From contig NZ_CP080649.1 in NCBI RefSeq assembly GCF_019603315.1, forward strand, positions 1,689,501 through 1,753,500: DNA of 64,000 bases, written 5' to 3'. The notes under the pieces were generated by a model. That model saw only the letters and a list, made by a program, of their open reading frames with translations, ran no database searches and was not told the DNA's origin. Numbering within the stretch: position 1 is the first letter of the stretch; each line of letters opens with the position of its first letter. The translations under genes were made by a program, and so were the position numbers. The DNA is from Ruficoccus sp. ZRK36. GTDB lineage: Bacteria; Verrucomicrobiota; Verrucomicrobiia; Opitutales; Cerasicoccaceae. This document shows, piece by piece, positions 46,604-56,162 of the stretch.

Positions 46604-49600
46604 CTACAGCTTCTCCTTCAGATACGGAGCGGTCGGGCTATTCTTGGTTTTTATCAGGCCGGGGAGAGCGCCCTGGTAGAGGATGTGACCCCCGGCTTCG
46701 CCCCCGTCGGGGCCGACCTCGACGACGTAGTCGGCCTCGGCGATGAGGTCGAGGTTGTGCTCGATGACGACAACGCTGTGCCCCTGGTCCACCAGCCGGT
46801 GTAGCAGCTCGATCAGGCGCTCGCAGTCGCGCATGTGCAGACCGATGGTCGGCTCCTCCAGCAGGTAGAGGTTGCGGCGCAGCAGGCCGCGCGACTTTTC
46901 CTTAAACGAGGGCAGTCCGGTGGACAGCTCGCTGACGAGCTTCAGGCGCTGAGCCTCGCCGCCGGAGAGGGTGGGGCTGCTCTGCCCGAGTGTGAGGTAG
47001 CCCAAGCCGGTCTCTACCATGAGCCCGAGCATGTCGGAGAGGCGGCTGTGGAAGCTGAAAAACTCCGCTGCCTCCTCGAAGCTCATAGCGAGCACATCGG
47101 CGATAGTCTTGCCGTTCCAGCGGATATCCGCCAGCTCGGGGCCGTAGCGGGTGCCGTGGCAGTCCTCGCAGGGGACATACTGGTCCGGCAGGAAACTCAT
47201 CTCCAGCTTGATCCGCCCCGCGCCCGCGCAGGTCTCGCAACGCCCGCCCTTGGTGTTAAAGGAAAAGTGCCCGGCGGTGTAGCCGTGGATCTTCGCCTCG
47301 GGCAGCGATGCGAAAAACTGCCGGATGATGTCAAAGGCACCGATGTAGGTGGCGGGTGTGGAGCGCGGGGTTTTTCCGATCGGCTCCTGATCGACCTCGA
47401 TGACGGCCCGGAAGGCGTCGGCGTTGTAAAGGTCCTTGCAGGGCAGTCCGAGGTCGGTGCCGGTCAGCTTACGGGATTTCTTTTTGATCGCGGTCTCGAC
47501 CGCGGGCTTGAGCAGGCCGCGGATGAGGGTGGACTTGCCCGCTCCGGAGATGCCGCAGACCATCACGAGTCGTCCCAATGGTAGTCGCAGGTCATCGCCT
47601 TTCAGATTGCGCAGGGCAGGCTCGCGCAGGGCGAGCCAGTCGTGCGCCTTCGAACGCGGGGACCATTTGGTCGGAAGCTTGCGGTACTGACCGCGTAGCG
47701 GGTGAGCGATCCCGTTCTTTAAGTACTCCCCTGTGAGCGACTCGGGATTCTTGATGATTTTATCGTAATGGCCCTCGGCGAGGAGATTACCACCGTGGAT
47801 GCCAGCGCCGGGCCCGAGGTCGATTATGTTGTCGGCAGCGCGCATGGTGTCGTCGTCGTGCTCGACCACGAGGAGCGTGTTACCCTTGTCGCGGAGGGCG
47901 TGGAGCGAGCGGATGAGCTCGTCGTTGTCACGGGCGTGCAGGCCGATGGAGGGCTCGTCGAGGACGTAGAGCACACCGGAAAGGTTTGAGCCCAACTGCG
48001 CGGCCAGTCTGATGCGCTGAGCCTCGCCACCGGAGAGGGTGTTCGTCGCACGATCGAGCGTGAGATAGCCCAACCCTACGCGGTCCATGAACTTCAGGCG
48101 CTCCTCAATCTCGGGGGTGATTTCCTTGGCGATGCGCTTGCCGCGCGGATCGAGCTTGAGCGCATGAAGGGTGTCGAGCAGGCGCTGAGGCGGTAGGGCA
48201 AGGAGCTGTGGGAGGGAGAGGCTGCCGCTGGCGGTGTCGATGAGGACGGCACGGCTGACGGGGTTCAGGCGGGTACCCTCGCAGGTGGGGCACGGTTCAC
48301 CGTCATCGGTGTCGTCGGGGACCTCTTCGAAGTCCTCATTGTCGCGCATCCACTTAAAAATCCGCCCGTAGCCGTGGCAGGCCGGGCACCACCCCTTGGC
48401 GGAGTTCCACGAGAAGTGCTTCGGGTCGAGCTCGGGGTAGGCCTCACCCGTGGCCGGATCGGTGCGTGTCGTAGAAAACCATGACAAAATGCCGCCGCGG
48501 GTGCTGAGAATAAAGCACGCGCCCTTGCCGTGTTTGAGGGCCTCGGGCAGGAGCTTCAGGGACGCGGGCTCGTCCTGCGGGTCGAGCTCCCAGACCAGCT
48601 CGATGTCGTGCTCGCTGTAGCGGTCGAGTTTTTTAAAATTGTCCAATTCGACCAGATCCCCATCGCAGCGCATAAGCGTGAAACCGTGGTCGCGGGCCCA
48701 GTTGGCCAGTGGCTCGTGGTGGCCCTTGCGGGCGCGGACGACGGGTGCGCACAGGTAAAGTGAGCGGGCATTGGCGGCTTGCTTTGAGGCGAGAGTCTGG
48801 AGGAACTTTTTGCGTAGCGCCGGGCGCGACATGGCCACAAGCGGCTCTCCGGTGACAGGGCTGTGCTGCGTGCCGACCTTGGCGTAGAGCAGGCGCAGGT
48901 ACTGGGCCACCTCGGTAATCGTCGCTACAGTGGATTTGCGGCTGCCGCGGGTGACACGCTGCTCGATGGCGACGGTCGGCTGCACGCCGCTGAGGTCGTC
49001 AATGTCGGGGCGCTGGAGCTGCTCGACGAACTGCCGCGCGTAGGACGACATCGACTCCATGAAGCGCCGCTGCCCCTCGGCGAACACGATGTCGAAGGCG
49101 AGCGAGGACTTGCCTGAGCCGGAGACACCGGTCACGACATTGAGCTGATGCTGCGGGATCGAGAGGTCGAGGTTACGCAGGTTATGCTCGCGTGCCCCGA
49201 GGATACGGAGCTGGCCGTCGTGTGAGGCGGGCTTGGTGCGGGCGCTTTTTTTCTTGGAAGTTTTTGTCTTCGTGGGCGTCGTTGCTTTTCCACTACAAAG
49301 CTCCTTGAGAAATGGAGCTGTCGCGCACTTGGTCTTGGTGAGTCCTTGGGGTGGCCCCTGGAAGACGACCTGTCCGCCGCCGGAGCCGGCCTCGGGGCCG
49401 AGCTCGATCACCCAGTCAGCGCAGCGGAGGATGTCGAGCTGGTGCTCGATCACGACCAGACTGTGTCCGGCACTGACAAGCTTTTGCAGGACGCCGATGA
49501 GGCGCTTGACGTCATCGCGGTGCAGGCCGGTGGTCGGCTCGTCGAGCAGCAGGAGCGCGTTTTCCTCGTTGGCGCGCGCGAGGTACTTAACCAGCTTGAG

Positions 49601-52102
49601 GCGTTGGCACTCGCCGCCGGAGAGGGTGTTCAGAGGCTGTCCGAGGGTGAGGTAGCCCAGGCCGACCTCGGCAAGGGACCGCAGGCGGCTGACGATGCGT
49701 GCGCTGTCCTTGAAAAAGGTCAGTGCCTCGTTGACATCGAGCGCCAGCACATCGGCGACGCTTTTGTCATTCCAGCGGATGGCGAGCACCTCGGGCTTGA
49801 AGCGCTTGCCTTCGCAGACGGGGCAGGGGACGAAGACGTCGGCCAGGAACTGCATCTCGATGCGCTCGTAGCCGAGGCCCTGGCAGTGCTCGCAGCGGCC
49901 CTGCCCGCTGTTAAAGGAAAAGTGCGAGGCGGTCAGTCCGGCGGCCTTGGCCGTCTCGGTACGTGCGAACTGCTGGCGGATGTCGTCCCAGGCCTCGCAG
50001 TAGAGGGCGGCGTTTGAGCGAGGTGTCTTGCTGACGGGGGACTGGTCCACGAGGACAATGTCGCCGAGCTTATCGTCACCTGAGATAGCAGCGATTTCTG
50101 CCGGGTCTTCGGCCATCTTTCCGCGTTTGGCGAGCAGGCCCTGGTGAATGACGTTGGAGAGGAGGGTGGATTTGCCGGAGCCACTGACGCCGCTGAGAGC
50201 GACGAAGCGCCCCAGTGGGATCTCCACGTCGAGATTCCTCAGGTTGTGCTTGCTGGCTTTCTTAAAGGCGAGCTTTGGCGTGTTTTTGACGGGGCGGATT
50301 GTATCCGTATTTTCAATACTTAAACGCCCGGATAGGTAGCCACCGGTGAGGCTGGTTTTGCTCTTAAGGATTTGATCCGGGGTGCCCTGGAAGACGATTT
50401 GCCCGCCCGCAGAGCCGGGCTCGGGGCCGAGCTCGATCAACTGGTCAGCGGCGCGCATGACGGCCTCGTCATGCTCGACCACGACCACGGTGTTACCCGC
50501 GTCGGTGAGGCGGCGCAGGATGGAGACCAGCCGGTCGATGTCTCGCGAGTGCAGGCCGACGGAGGGCTCATCGAGCACGAAGAGCGTGTCCACCAGTGCC
50601 GTTCCGAGGCAGGTGGTGAGGTTGACGCGCTCGACCTCGCCACCGGAGAGGGTGCGGCTGGCACGGTCGAGGGTGAGGTAGCCGAGGCCGACCTCGTTGA
50701 GGTAGCGCAGGCGGGTGAGGATGGCCTCGTGCGCCAGCTCGGACTGGTGGGCGCGGTCGTTGTTCTTGGCGCGTGCCGGGGCGTGCTTCTCGATCAGAGC
50801 GAGGAGGTCGGAGACGGGAAGCTGGTATAATTCGGGTAGCGTGTGATGCTGCCACTTCCAGTTAAGGGCCTCCGGGATGAGGCGTGTGCCGTGGCAGTCC
50901 GGACAGGTGGTGTAGGAGCGAAATTTTGAAAGAAAGACCCGCACGTGCATCTTGTAGGTCGTGCTTTCGAGCCAGTCGAAGAACCGCCGTACGCCATACC
51001 ACTTGCGGGAGCTTCCGGGCTCGTTCCAGTCGTAGTCGGGCTCGCCTTCGATGACCCACTCGCGGTCCTTCTCCGGCATGTCACGCCAGGGGACATCCGT
51101 GCGCACGCCTTTCTTTTTTGCACGGGAGACAAGGTCGCGCAGGCTCTCGCTGTAGACCTGCCCCTGAAAGGCGCGGATCGCACCGTCTTCGATGGAGATT
51201 GAGCTGTCGGGGATGACGAGCCGGTAGTCGATCTCGATGACGCGGCCAAAGCCCCGGCACTTCGGGCAGGCACCGACGGGGGAGTTGAAGGAAAAGAGCC
51301 CAGGGCGGGCTGGGCGGTAATGCTTGCCGGTGGTGGGGGAGTGGAGCCCCTCGGAGAAGTGCCCCAGCTCGACAGCTTGGTCTTTGTCGCCGGAGAAAAG
51401 AAATAACTCTCCCTGCCCGAAGTGGAGCGCCTGGGTGGCGGCCTCCAGAAAGCGGGAGCGGGCGGCCTGCTCCAGCTTGAGCTTGTCGGCGATGACCCAG
51501 ACGGTCGTACCCGTGAAGTCTGTATCGAAGCTCTCAATACGATGGACGTTCCCGTCGGCGATCAGACGCGTGTAGCCCTGAGCGGATACGGGGCCAAGGA
51601 TGTCGGGCCACTTGAGCTTGGCGGGTTTTTCGATCTTAAAGCAGACGAGGGCCTGGCTGCCGGGCCAGGCCGCGAGCGACTTCTTCCAGATCGAGGCGGG
51701 ATTGTCGTCCTCGATGACCTCTCCTGTGTCGGGATCGTGCAGATGGCCGACATGGCAGAACCACACCTTGAAGTAGTCGCATAGCTCCGTCATGGTGCCG
51801 ACGGTGGAGCGCGAGGTTTTGACCGTGTTGCTCTGCTCGATGGCGATAGAGGGGCGGATGTTCTCGATGGCATCGACCTCGGGCCGGTCGAGCATTTCGA
51901 GGAACTGCCGGGTGTAGGGCGAGAATGTCTCGACGTAGCGGCGCTGACCCTCGGCGTGCAGGGTGTCAAATACGAGGGAGGACTTACCGGTGCCGCTCAG
52001 ACCCGTTACGCAGATGAGTTTACCCAGCGGGAGGTCGAGGTCGAAGCCCTTTAAATTGTTCTGATGGACGCCGCGCAGGCGGATGGAGTCGAAGGTAGCC
52101 AT
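46604..52102 (-). CDS. uvrA: Double-length UvrA excinuclease subunit (four ATPase domains)
   Basis: A 1832-residue protein, about twice the usual UvrA (about 940). It is two UvrA copies in tandem. Four Walker A motifs are seen: GLSGTGKSS (near residue 37), GVSGSGKST (near 640), GVSGSGKSS (near 995) and GISGAGKST (near 1520). Four ABC signatures read LSGGEVERVNL, LSGGECQRLKL, LSGGEAQRIRL and LSGGEAQRLKL. Zinc-finger cysteines are kept in both halves (CEHCQGLGYE ... CPVCEG and CETCAGAGRI ... CEDCHG). A Lys/Thr linker (TTPTKTKTSKKKSARTKPA) joins them. UvrA finds DNA damage as a dimer; a fused dimer is the natural reading. No frameshift is seen. Confidence 0.95.
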   Translation of the reverse strand: MATFDSIRLRGVHQNNLKGFDLDLPLGKLICVTGLSGTGKSSLVFDTLHAEGQRRYVETFSPYTRQFLEMLDRPEVDAIENIRPSIAIEQSNTVKTSRSTVGTMTELCDYFKVWFCHVGHLHDPDTGEVIEDDNPASIWKKSLAAWPGSQALVCFKIEKPAKLKWPDILGPVSAQGYTRLIADGNVHRIESFDTDFTGTTVWVIADKLKLEQAARSRFLEAATQALHFGQGELFLFSGDKDQAVELGHFSEGLHSPTTGKHYRPARPGLFSFNSPVGACPKCRGFGRVIEIDYRLVIPDSSISIEDGAIRAFQGQVYSESLRDLVSRAKKKGVRTDVPWRDMPEKDREWVIEGEPDYDWNEPGSSRKWYGVRRFFDWLESTTYKMHVRVFLSKFRSYTTCPDCHGTRLIPEALNWKWQHHTLPELYQLPVSDLLALIEKHAPARAKNNDRAHQSELAHEAILTRLRYLNEVGLGYLTLDRASRTLSGGEVERVNLTTCLGTALVDTLFVLDEPSVGLHSRDIDRLVSILRRLTDAGNTVVVVEHDEAVMRAADQLIELGPEPGSAGGQIVFQGTPDQILKSKTSLTGGYLSGRLSIENTDTIRPVKNTPKLAFKKASKHNLRNLDVEIPLGRFVALSGVSGSGKSTLLSNVIHQGLLAKRGKMAEDPAEIAAISGDDKLGDIVLVDQSPVSKTPRSNAALYCEAWDDIRQQFARTETAKAAGLTASHFSFNSGQGRCEHCQGLGYERIEMQFLADVFVPCPVCEGKRFKPEVLAIRWNDKSVADVLALDVNEALTFFKDSARIVSRLRSLAEVGLGYLTLGQPLNTLSGGECQRLKLVKYLARANEENALLLLDEPTTGLHRDDVKRLIGVLQKLVSAGHSLVVIEHQLDILRCADWVIELGPEAGSGGGQVVFQGPPQGLTKTKCATAPFLKELCSGKATTPTKTKTSKKKSARTKPASHDGQLRILGAREHNLRNLDLSIPQHQLNVVTGVSGSGKSSLAFDIVFAEGQRRFMESMSSYARQFVEQLQRPDIDDLSGVQPTVAIEQRVTRGSRKSTVATITEVAQYLRLLYAKVGTQHSPVTGEPLVAMSRPALRKKFLQTLASKQAANARSLYLCAPVVRARKGHHEPLANWARDHGFTLMRCDGDLVELDNFKKLDRYSEHDIELVWELDPQDEPASLKLLPEALKHGKGACFILSTRGGILSWFSTTRTDPATGEAYPELDPKHFSWNSAKGWCPACHGYGRIFKWMRDNEDFEEVPDDTDDGEPCPTCEGTRLNPVSRAVLIDTASGSLSLPQLLALPPQRLLDTLHALKLDPRGKRIAKEITPEIEERLKFMDRVGLGYLTLDRATNTLSGGEAQRIRLAAQLGSNLSGVLYVLDEPSIGLHARDNDELIRSLHALRDKGNTLLVVEHDDDTMRAADNIIDLGPGAGIHGGNLLAEGHYDKIIKNPESLTGEYLKNGIAHPLRGQYRKLPTKWSPRSKAHDWLALREPALRNLKGDDLRLPLGRLVMVCGISGAGKSTLIRGLLKPAVETAIKKKSRKLTGTDLGLPCKDLYNADAFRAVIEVDQEPIGKTPRSTPATYIGAFDIIRQFFASLPEAKIHGYTAGHFSFNTKGGRCETCAGAGRIKLEMSFLPDQYVPCEDCHGTRYGPELADIRWNGKTIADVLAMSFEEAAEFFSFHSRLSDMLGLMVETGLGYLTLGQSSPTLSGGEAQRLKLVSELSTGLPSFKEKSRGLLRRNLYLLEEPTIGLHMRDCERLIELLHRLVDQGHSVVVIEHNLDLIAEADYVVEVGPDGGEAGGHILYQGALPGLIKTKNSPTAPYLKEKL

Positions 52103-52383
52103 GGTTGCGAAGTGCTAAACATGTGTGCACTTGTTGAAAAAAGCAAGCGGTGCGTGACCGCACGGGACATTAATGGGGCTCTGCCCCATCGCTCACTGCG
52201 TTCGCTGCCCCGGCAGGACATAGTCCTGCACCTGTGATCATCCTGGCATTTTTAGGAGATAATGCCATACGCAGTGATTTTGGCCCACACATCAGTAATC
52301 ACTCACACGATGCGCCGCATCGAAAGTGCAGGGTCCGCCTGCCGCAGGTCCGGGCTGCGCAAGCCCGGGGAAGTCCTGCCAGC
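52103..52383. repeat. Mosaic of dispersed short repeats
   Basis: The spacer is built of modules found elsewhere in the window: GGTGCGTGACCGCAC and GGGGCTCTGCCCCATCGCTC (also at about 60243-60300), a GGCATTTTT-AGGA-GATAATGCC hairpin (52243-52265), and in reverse orientation the CACTTTCGATG...GCGCATCG and GGGCTTGCGCAGCCC flanks of the long-hairpin element (about 52306-52380). The hairpin of this third element copy is degraded. Confidence 0.6.
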
Positions 52384-52974
52384 TTAGAGCAGATTGGTGG
52401 GGAGGTCTTCCTCTTCCGGCTCGGGGGGGGCGGTTTGCAGGGCCTTTTCGCGGGCCTCGGTGGGCACGCTGGGCGCGTAGGCGAAGCTCTTGAGTGCGAT
52501 CAGGACATCTTCGTCGGGCACGCTATCTTCAAGGACCGGTCGCAGACAGCTCAGGAAGGCGCGCCCGGCCTCGTCGCCGGGATGGGCGAACTCCTCGACT
52601 TCGCGCCAGAAGTGTTGGCGCTGCTCATCGATGGCCCGCGTAAGCGGATTGGTGGTATTCGTACGCCAGGAGAGCAGGGCACGCGTGAGCGGGCGTGAGC
52701 GCAAGGCCTTGCGGTAGGCGTCGACAAAGGCTTCCAGGCTGCCGGTGTCGTCCTCGGGAAAGAGAGTCGCGGCGGCAGGAAAGAACTCGGTATGGGTGGC
52801 GATGTGGGCAAGCAGCCCATCGAGGCCCTGAAAATAGCGGTAGATGAGGACCTTGTCCACGCCGGAGCGGGTTGCGACCAGGTTGATCCCGAAGCTGTTG
52901 AAGCCGTCTTTGACGATCAGGTCCACCGCGGCCTGTACGATACGGTCTTCGGTCTGGGCGCGGTTTCGCTTCAT
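52384..52974 (-). CDS. TetR-family transcriptional regulator
   Basis: A 196-residue regulator. The N-terminal helix-turn-helix covers about 8-55: DRIVQAAVDLIVKDGFNSFG, INLVATRSGVDKVLIYRYFQ. The ligand-binding C-terminal part is unassigned. It is divergent from the 53136 gene with about 160 bp between starts, so it may control that gene. Confidence 0.88.
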   Translation of the reverse strand: MKRNRAQTEDRIVQAAVDLIVKDGFNSFGINLVATRSGVDKVLIYRYFQGLDGLLAHIATHTEFFPAAATLFPEDDTGSLEAFVDAYRKALRSRPLTRALLSWRTNTTNPLTRAIDEQRQHFWREVEEFAHPGDEAGRAFLSCLRPVLEDSVPDEDVLIALKSFAYAPSVPTEAREKALQTAPPEPEEEDLPTNLL

Positions 52975-53135
52975 GGGGTGTTCATATAAGGGGTCGGCTG
53001 TGAGACTGTCAAACGCAAGTATGAGCGAGAAGCGTGCCTGTCTTCCGGAAGTGGTATCAAAGCGGCGGATTTTGTTTTAATTTTCATAAAACCTTGTCAG
53101 TCATCGCTACTGCCGTATCTAGTGAAAGGCAGTAC

Positions 53136-55442
53136 GTGACCGAGGATTTGTCAAAAGCAACCCCAGGAGCCCCCACGGCGAAGTCTGTGCGCTATTTCCG
53201 TGCCGGTGGCTTTAACCAGCTCTATCTGGAGACGGTGGAGGATCTGAAGGTCCTTGCTGATCTGGACCAGACGCTATGGGTCGCCTCCAGCTGCCCCACG
53301 ACCGGGCTCGATCTGGAAGAGGCCACCCTGAAGCTGATGGATACCGACGGGGACGGGCGCATTCGTGTGCCGGAGATTCTCACGGCTGTCCACTGGACGC
53401 TCGATGTGCTGAAGGATCCCTCCAGCCTGCCCGAAGGACGTGACTGGCTCTCGCTGGACCAGCTCAATCAGGACAATGACGCCGGAGCACGCCTGTACGA
53501 GGCCGTGCGGCGAATCCTGCGCAACCTCGAGCGCTACGATGACACGAAGATCGCCCTCGCCGATGCGCTGAACCGAAAGGGCATCTTTGCCGTGGCCAAG
53601 AGTAATGGCGACGGTGTGATCCCGGTGGCGGCGGCGGATGGACCGGTTGTGGCGCAGGTCATTCAGGACATCCTCAATACGGTCGGAGGTGCCACGGATC
53701 GCAGTGGCGAGACGGGGATCACCGCTGCCGGTGTAAACACCTTTTACACGGCCCTGCAGTCCTATGTGGACTGGTGGGCGAATGCTCACCCTGCCATGCG
53801 CAACCAGCTCCTCGCAGAGGGGACCGAGCCCGCTGATTTACCGGAGCTGGACGCCACGATCTTCCCGTTGGGTGACCAGACGGCAGCGGCATCGGCTGCC
53901 GTGGAGGCCATTGCCGCGAAGATCGAAGACTACTTCGAAAACTGCGAAGTAGCGGCCTTTGATGCGCAGGCGGTGAACTTTTTCAACTTTTCAGACCGCG
54001 ACCTGGGGCAGCTCGGTGGCCGGACAAAGGCTGAAGTCGAGGAGATGCTGCAAAAGCTGCCGCTGGCACGCGTTCAGGCGGATCAGCCGCTACCGCTGGC
54101 CGAGGGGGTAAACCCGTACTATGCCTCTGCGCTGACTGCGCTTAACCAGGCGGCGATTGCCCCCGTCCTCGGAGAGGAAAAAACCGTCCTCATGCGTGAG
54201 GAGTGGAGCCGCCTGCGGGCGACCTTTGCGCCCTACCGGGCCTGGATAGCCGCCAAAGCCGGTGGTGAGGTGGAGAAGCTCGGCCTGCCGCGGATCTTGG
54301 AGCTGCTGCGCGAAAACATGCGCCCCGCCCTCGACGTCCTGATAAAGGTGGACGAAGCCATCGCGGCTGAAATCCTCGCCGTGGATGAGGTCGAGAAGCT
54401 CCTGCGCTACCACCGTGATCTTTTCCGGCTGTTGAAAAACTACGTGTCCATGCCCGAGTTTTTCGATACGGACAGCCGTGCGGTCTTCCAGATGGGCAAG
54501 CTGATCATCGACGGGTGCGCACTGAGTCTGTGCGTGGATGTCGAGGACATGAACAAACATGCGCTCATCGCCGAGAAGTCCGGCATCTTTTTGGTTTACT
54601 GCGAACTTACCCGCAAGGACCAGCCCGCCAAAAAACTGATCTGCGCCGCAGTGACCTACCGCAGCGTCGGGCGCATCACGGTCGGCAAGAACGCGGTCTT
54701 CTACGACCGTTTCGGGAAAGACTGGGACGCGCGTGTCGTCAAGGTGATCAGCAACCCGATCAGCCTGCGCGAGGCCGCGCTGTCGCCCTTCAAAAAGATC
54801 GGGGCGTTGATCAGTACGCAGATGGATAAGCTGGCGTCCTCTCGTGAAAAAGCGATTGAGACAAACGTCACTCAGGGGTTTTCCAACGTCGACAAGTCGC
54901 TGGCCTCCGGATCGGGGGCCAAGCCCGCGACAACGCCCGACAAGCCCAGTGGCGGGCTCGGTGTCGGCGGTATGCTGGCCGGTGGTGGTGTGGCCCTGGC
55001 CGCGTTGACCTCGTCCTTTGCCTTTATCGCGCAGACTTTTCAGAAGGTGAACAACCTTCAGATCCTGTACACGGCGATTGTGATCATGCTGTGTATCATG
55101 CTGCCCTCGATGCTTGTCGGTTATTTCAAGTTGCGTTCACGGGACATCGGCATGGTGCTGGAGGCTTGCGGCTGGGCCATTAACGGCCGGATGCGGATCA
55201 ACCTGCGCCTGGCCCGCCAGTTGATGCAGGTGGGGCGCTTCTCGAAGCTCTCCCAGCGCACCTACCCGGACTACGCCCAGAAGCGCGGCGGCGTCTGGCG
55301 TGTGGTGCTGTGGCTATGGTTCTTCGGGCTGGCTGTGACGCTGGGCACTTACCTGTATCGCACCTACTGGATGAAGCCGAAGCCCGAGCCGGTACCTGTC
55401 GTGCAGGAGGTGGAGGCGGCGCCCGCGAGCGAGCCCAAGTAG
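53136..55442 (+). CDS. Large unknown protein with EF-hand-like loop and two membrane helices
   Basis: A 768-residue protein. The GTG at 53136 is preceded by AAAGG at six bases, which fixes the start; the frame is open 34 codons further but without an initiation signal. At about residues 60-75, LMDTDGDGRIRVPEIL is a canonical EF-hand calcium loop. The middle is helical. Two membrane helices follow at about 605-625 and 640-660 (LQILYTAIVIMLCIMLPSML) and another near 725-745 (VVLWLWFFGLAVTLGTYLY). No family is recognised. Divergence from TetR suggests it is the regulated gene. Confidence 0.72.
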   Translation: MTEDLSKATPGAPTAKSVRYFRAGGFNQLYLETVEDLKVLADLDQTLWVASSCPTTGLDLEEATLKLMDTDGDGRIRVPEILTAVHWTLDVLKDPSSLPEGRDWLSLDQLNQDNDAGARLYEAVRRILRNLERYDDTKIALADALNRKGIFAVAKSNGDGVIPVAAADGPVVAQVIQDILNTVGGATDRSGETGITAAGVNTFYTALQSYVDWWANAHPAMRNQLLAEGTEPADLPELDATIFPLGDQTAAASAAVEAIAAKIEDYFENCEVAAFDAQAVNFFNFSDRDLGQLGGRTKAEVEEMLQKLPLARVQADQPLPLAEGVNPYYASALTALNQAAIAPVLGEEKTVLMREEWSRLRATFAPYRAWIAAKAGGEVEKLGLPRILELLRENMRPALDVLIKVDEAIAAEILAVDEVEKLLRYHRDLFRLLKNYVSMPEFFDTDSRAVFQMGKLIIDGCALSLCVDVEDMNKHALIAEKSGIFLVYCELTRKDQPAKKLICAAVTYRSVGRITVGKNAVFYDRFGKDWDARVVKVISNPISLREAALSPFKKIGALISTQMDKLASSREKAIETNVTQGFSNVDKSLASGSGAKPATTPDKPSGGLGVGGMLAGGGVALAALTSSFAFIAQTFQKVNNLQILYTAIVIMLCIMLPSMLVGYFKLRSRDIGMVLEACGWAINGRMRINLRLARQLMQVGRFSKLSQRTYPDYAQKRGGVWRVVLWLWFFGLAVTLGTYLYRTYWMKPKPEPVPVVQEVEAAPASEPK

Positions 55443-55532
55443 CGTTTAGGTACTCGTGTACCGTTGGCTTAGTTCTTTAAATAATGAACTGGCCACAAAA
55501 AGGCACAAAATGCGCCATCGATGTCAGAACCG

Positions 55533-55561
55533 CTCTGCGCCTTTGCGTCTCTGCGGTGAAA
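55533..55561 (-). repeat. Solitary copy of the GxxExxY cassette repeat
   Basis: The stretch CTCTGCGCCTTTGCGTCTCT followed by GCGGTGAAA matches the inverted repeats at 29298-29330 and 29817-29851. There is no GxxExxY gene here. Confidence 0.55.
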
Positions 55562-55618
55562 TATTTTCGCGAAGAATATAGCTAACACCATACTAGGGGT
55601 GCAGGACTCTGTCCTGCC

Positions 55619-56077
55619 TCAGCGGGCGATGTCGGTGTGGCAGAGGACGCGGATGCCGCTTTGGGTGAGGACTTCGGCAGCCAGGTCGTTATCCTCCAGA
55701 CGCATGACCAGCCCGCTTTTACCGCCGGGGCGGGTCAGCATGGGGTAGGCGTAGTGGATGTTGATCTCGGCCTGTACGAGGGCACAGGTGACCCGCTTCA
55801 GGTCTTTCTCGGTATTGATCTCGGCCACCACGACCTCGTTGAGCGAAAAGGCGAAGCCCTGCTCGTGGAAGAAGGCGTTCGCCTGATCCCAGTAATCGAC
55901 GATGATGCGGATGATGACATTGTCGGTCGTGTCGACCGAGGTCACCGACATGATGTGGATGTCGTGCGAAGCGAGCATCATGATGATGTCGTTCAAACGG
56001 CCCACTTTATTGTCCGCGAAAATGGAAAATTGCCGGACCGCTTCGCGGCCGGGGTTCTGAATCGTTTCAGACGGCAT
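55619..56077 (-). CDS. ACT-domain protein
   Basis: A 152-residue protein with two ACT-like units: QFSIFADNKVGRLNDIIMML (about 16-80) and a second from about 83 (VVVAEINTEKDLKRVTCALV). ACT domains bind amino acids and regulate metabolic enzymes. Stand-alone ACT pairs like this are thought to be regulators; the ligand is unknown. Confidence 0.82.
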   Translation of the reverse strand: MPSETIQNPGREAVRQFSIFADNKVGRLNDIIMMLASHDIHIMSVTSVDTTDNVIIRIIVDYWDQANAFFHEQGFAFSLNEVVVAEINTEKDLKRVTCALVQAEINIHYAYPMLTRPGGKSGLVMRLEDNDLAAEVLTQSGIRVLCHTDIAR

Positions 56078-56162
56078 GAGTGCTTAATGTAACGCAGTTT
56101 GCGCAAATTGACAGTTAAAAAGCGGCTTGCGCTCGCGGGGGGCATACAGCCAATCTCATGCC

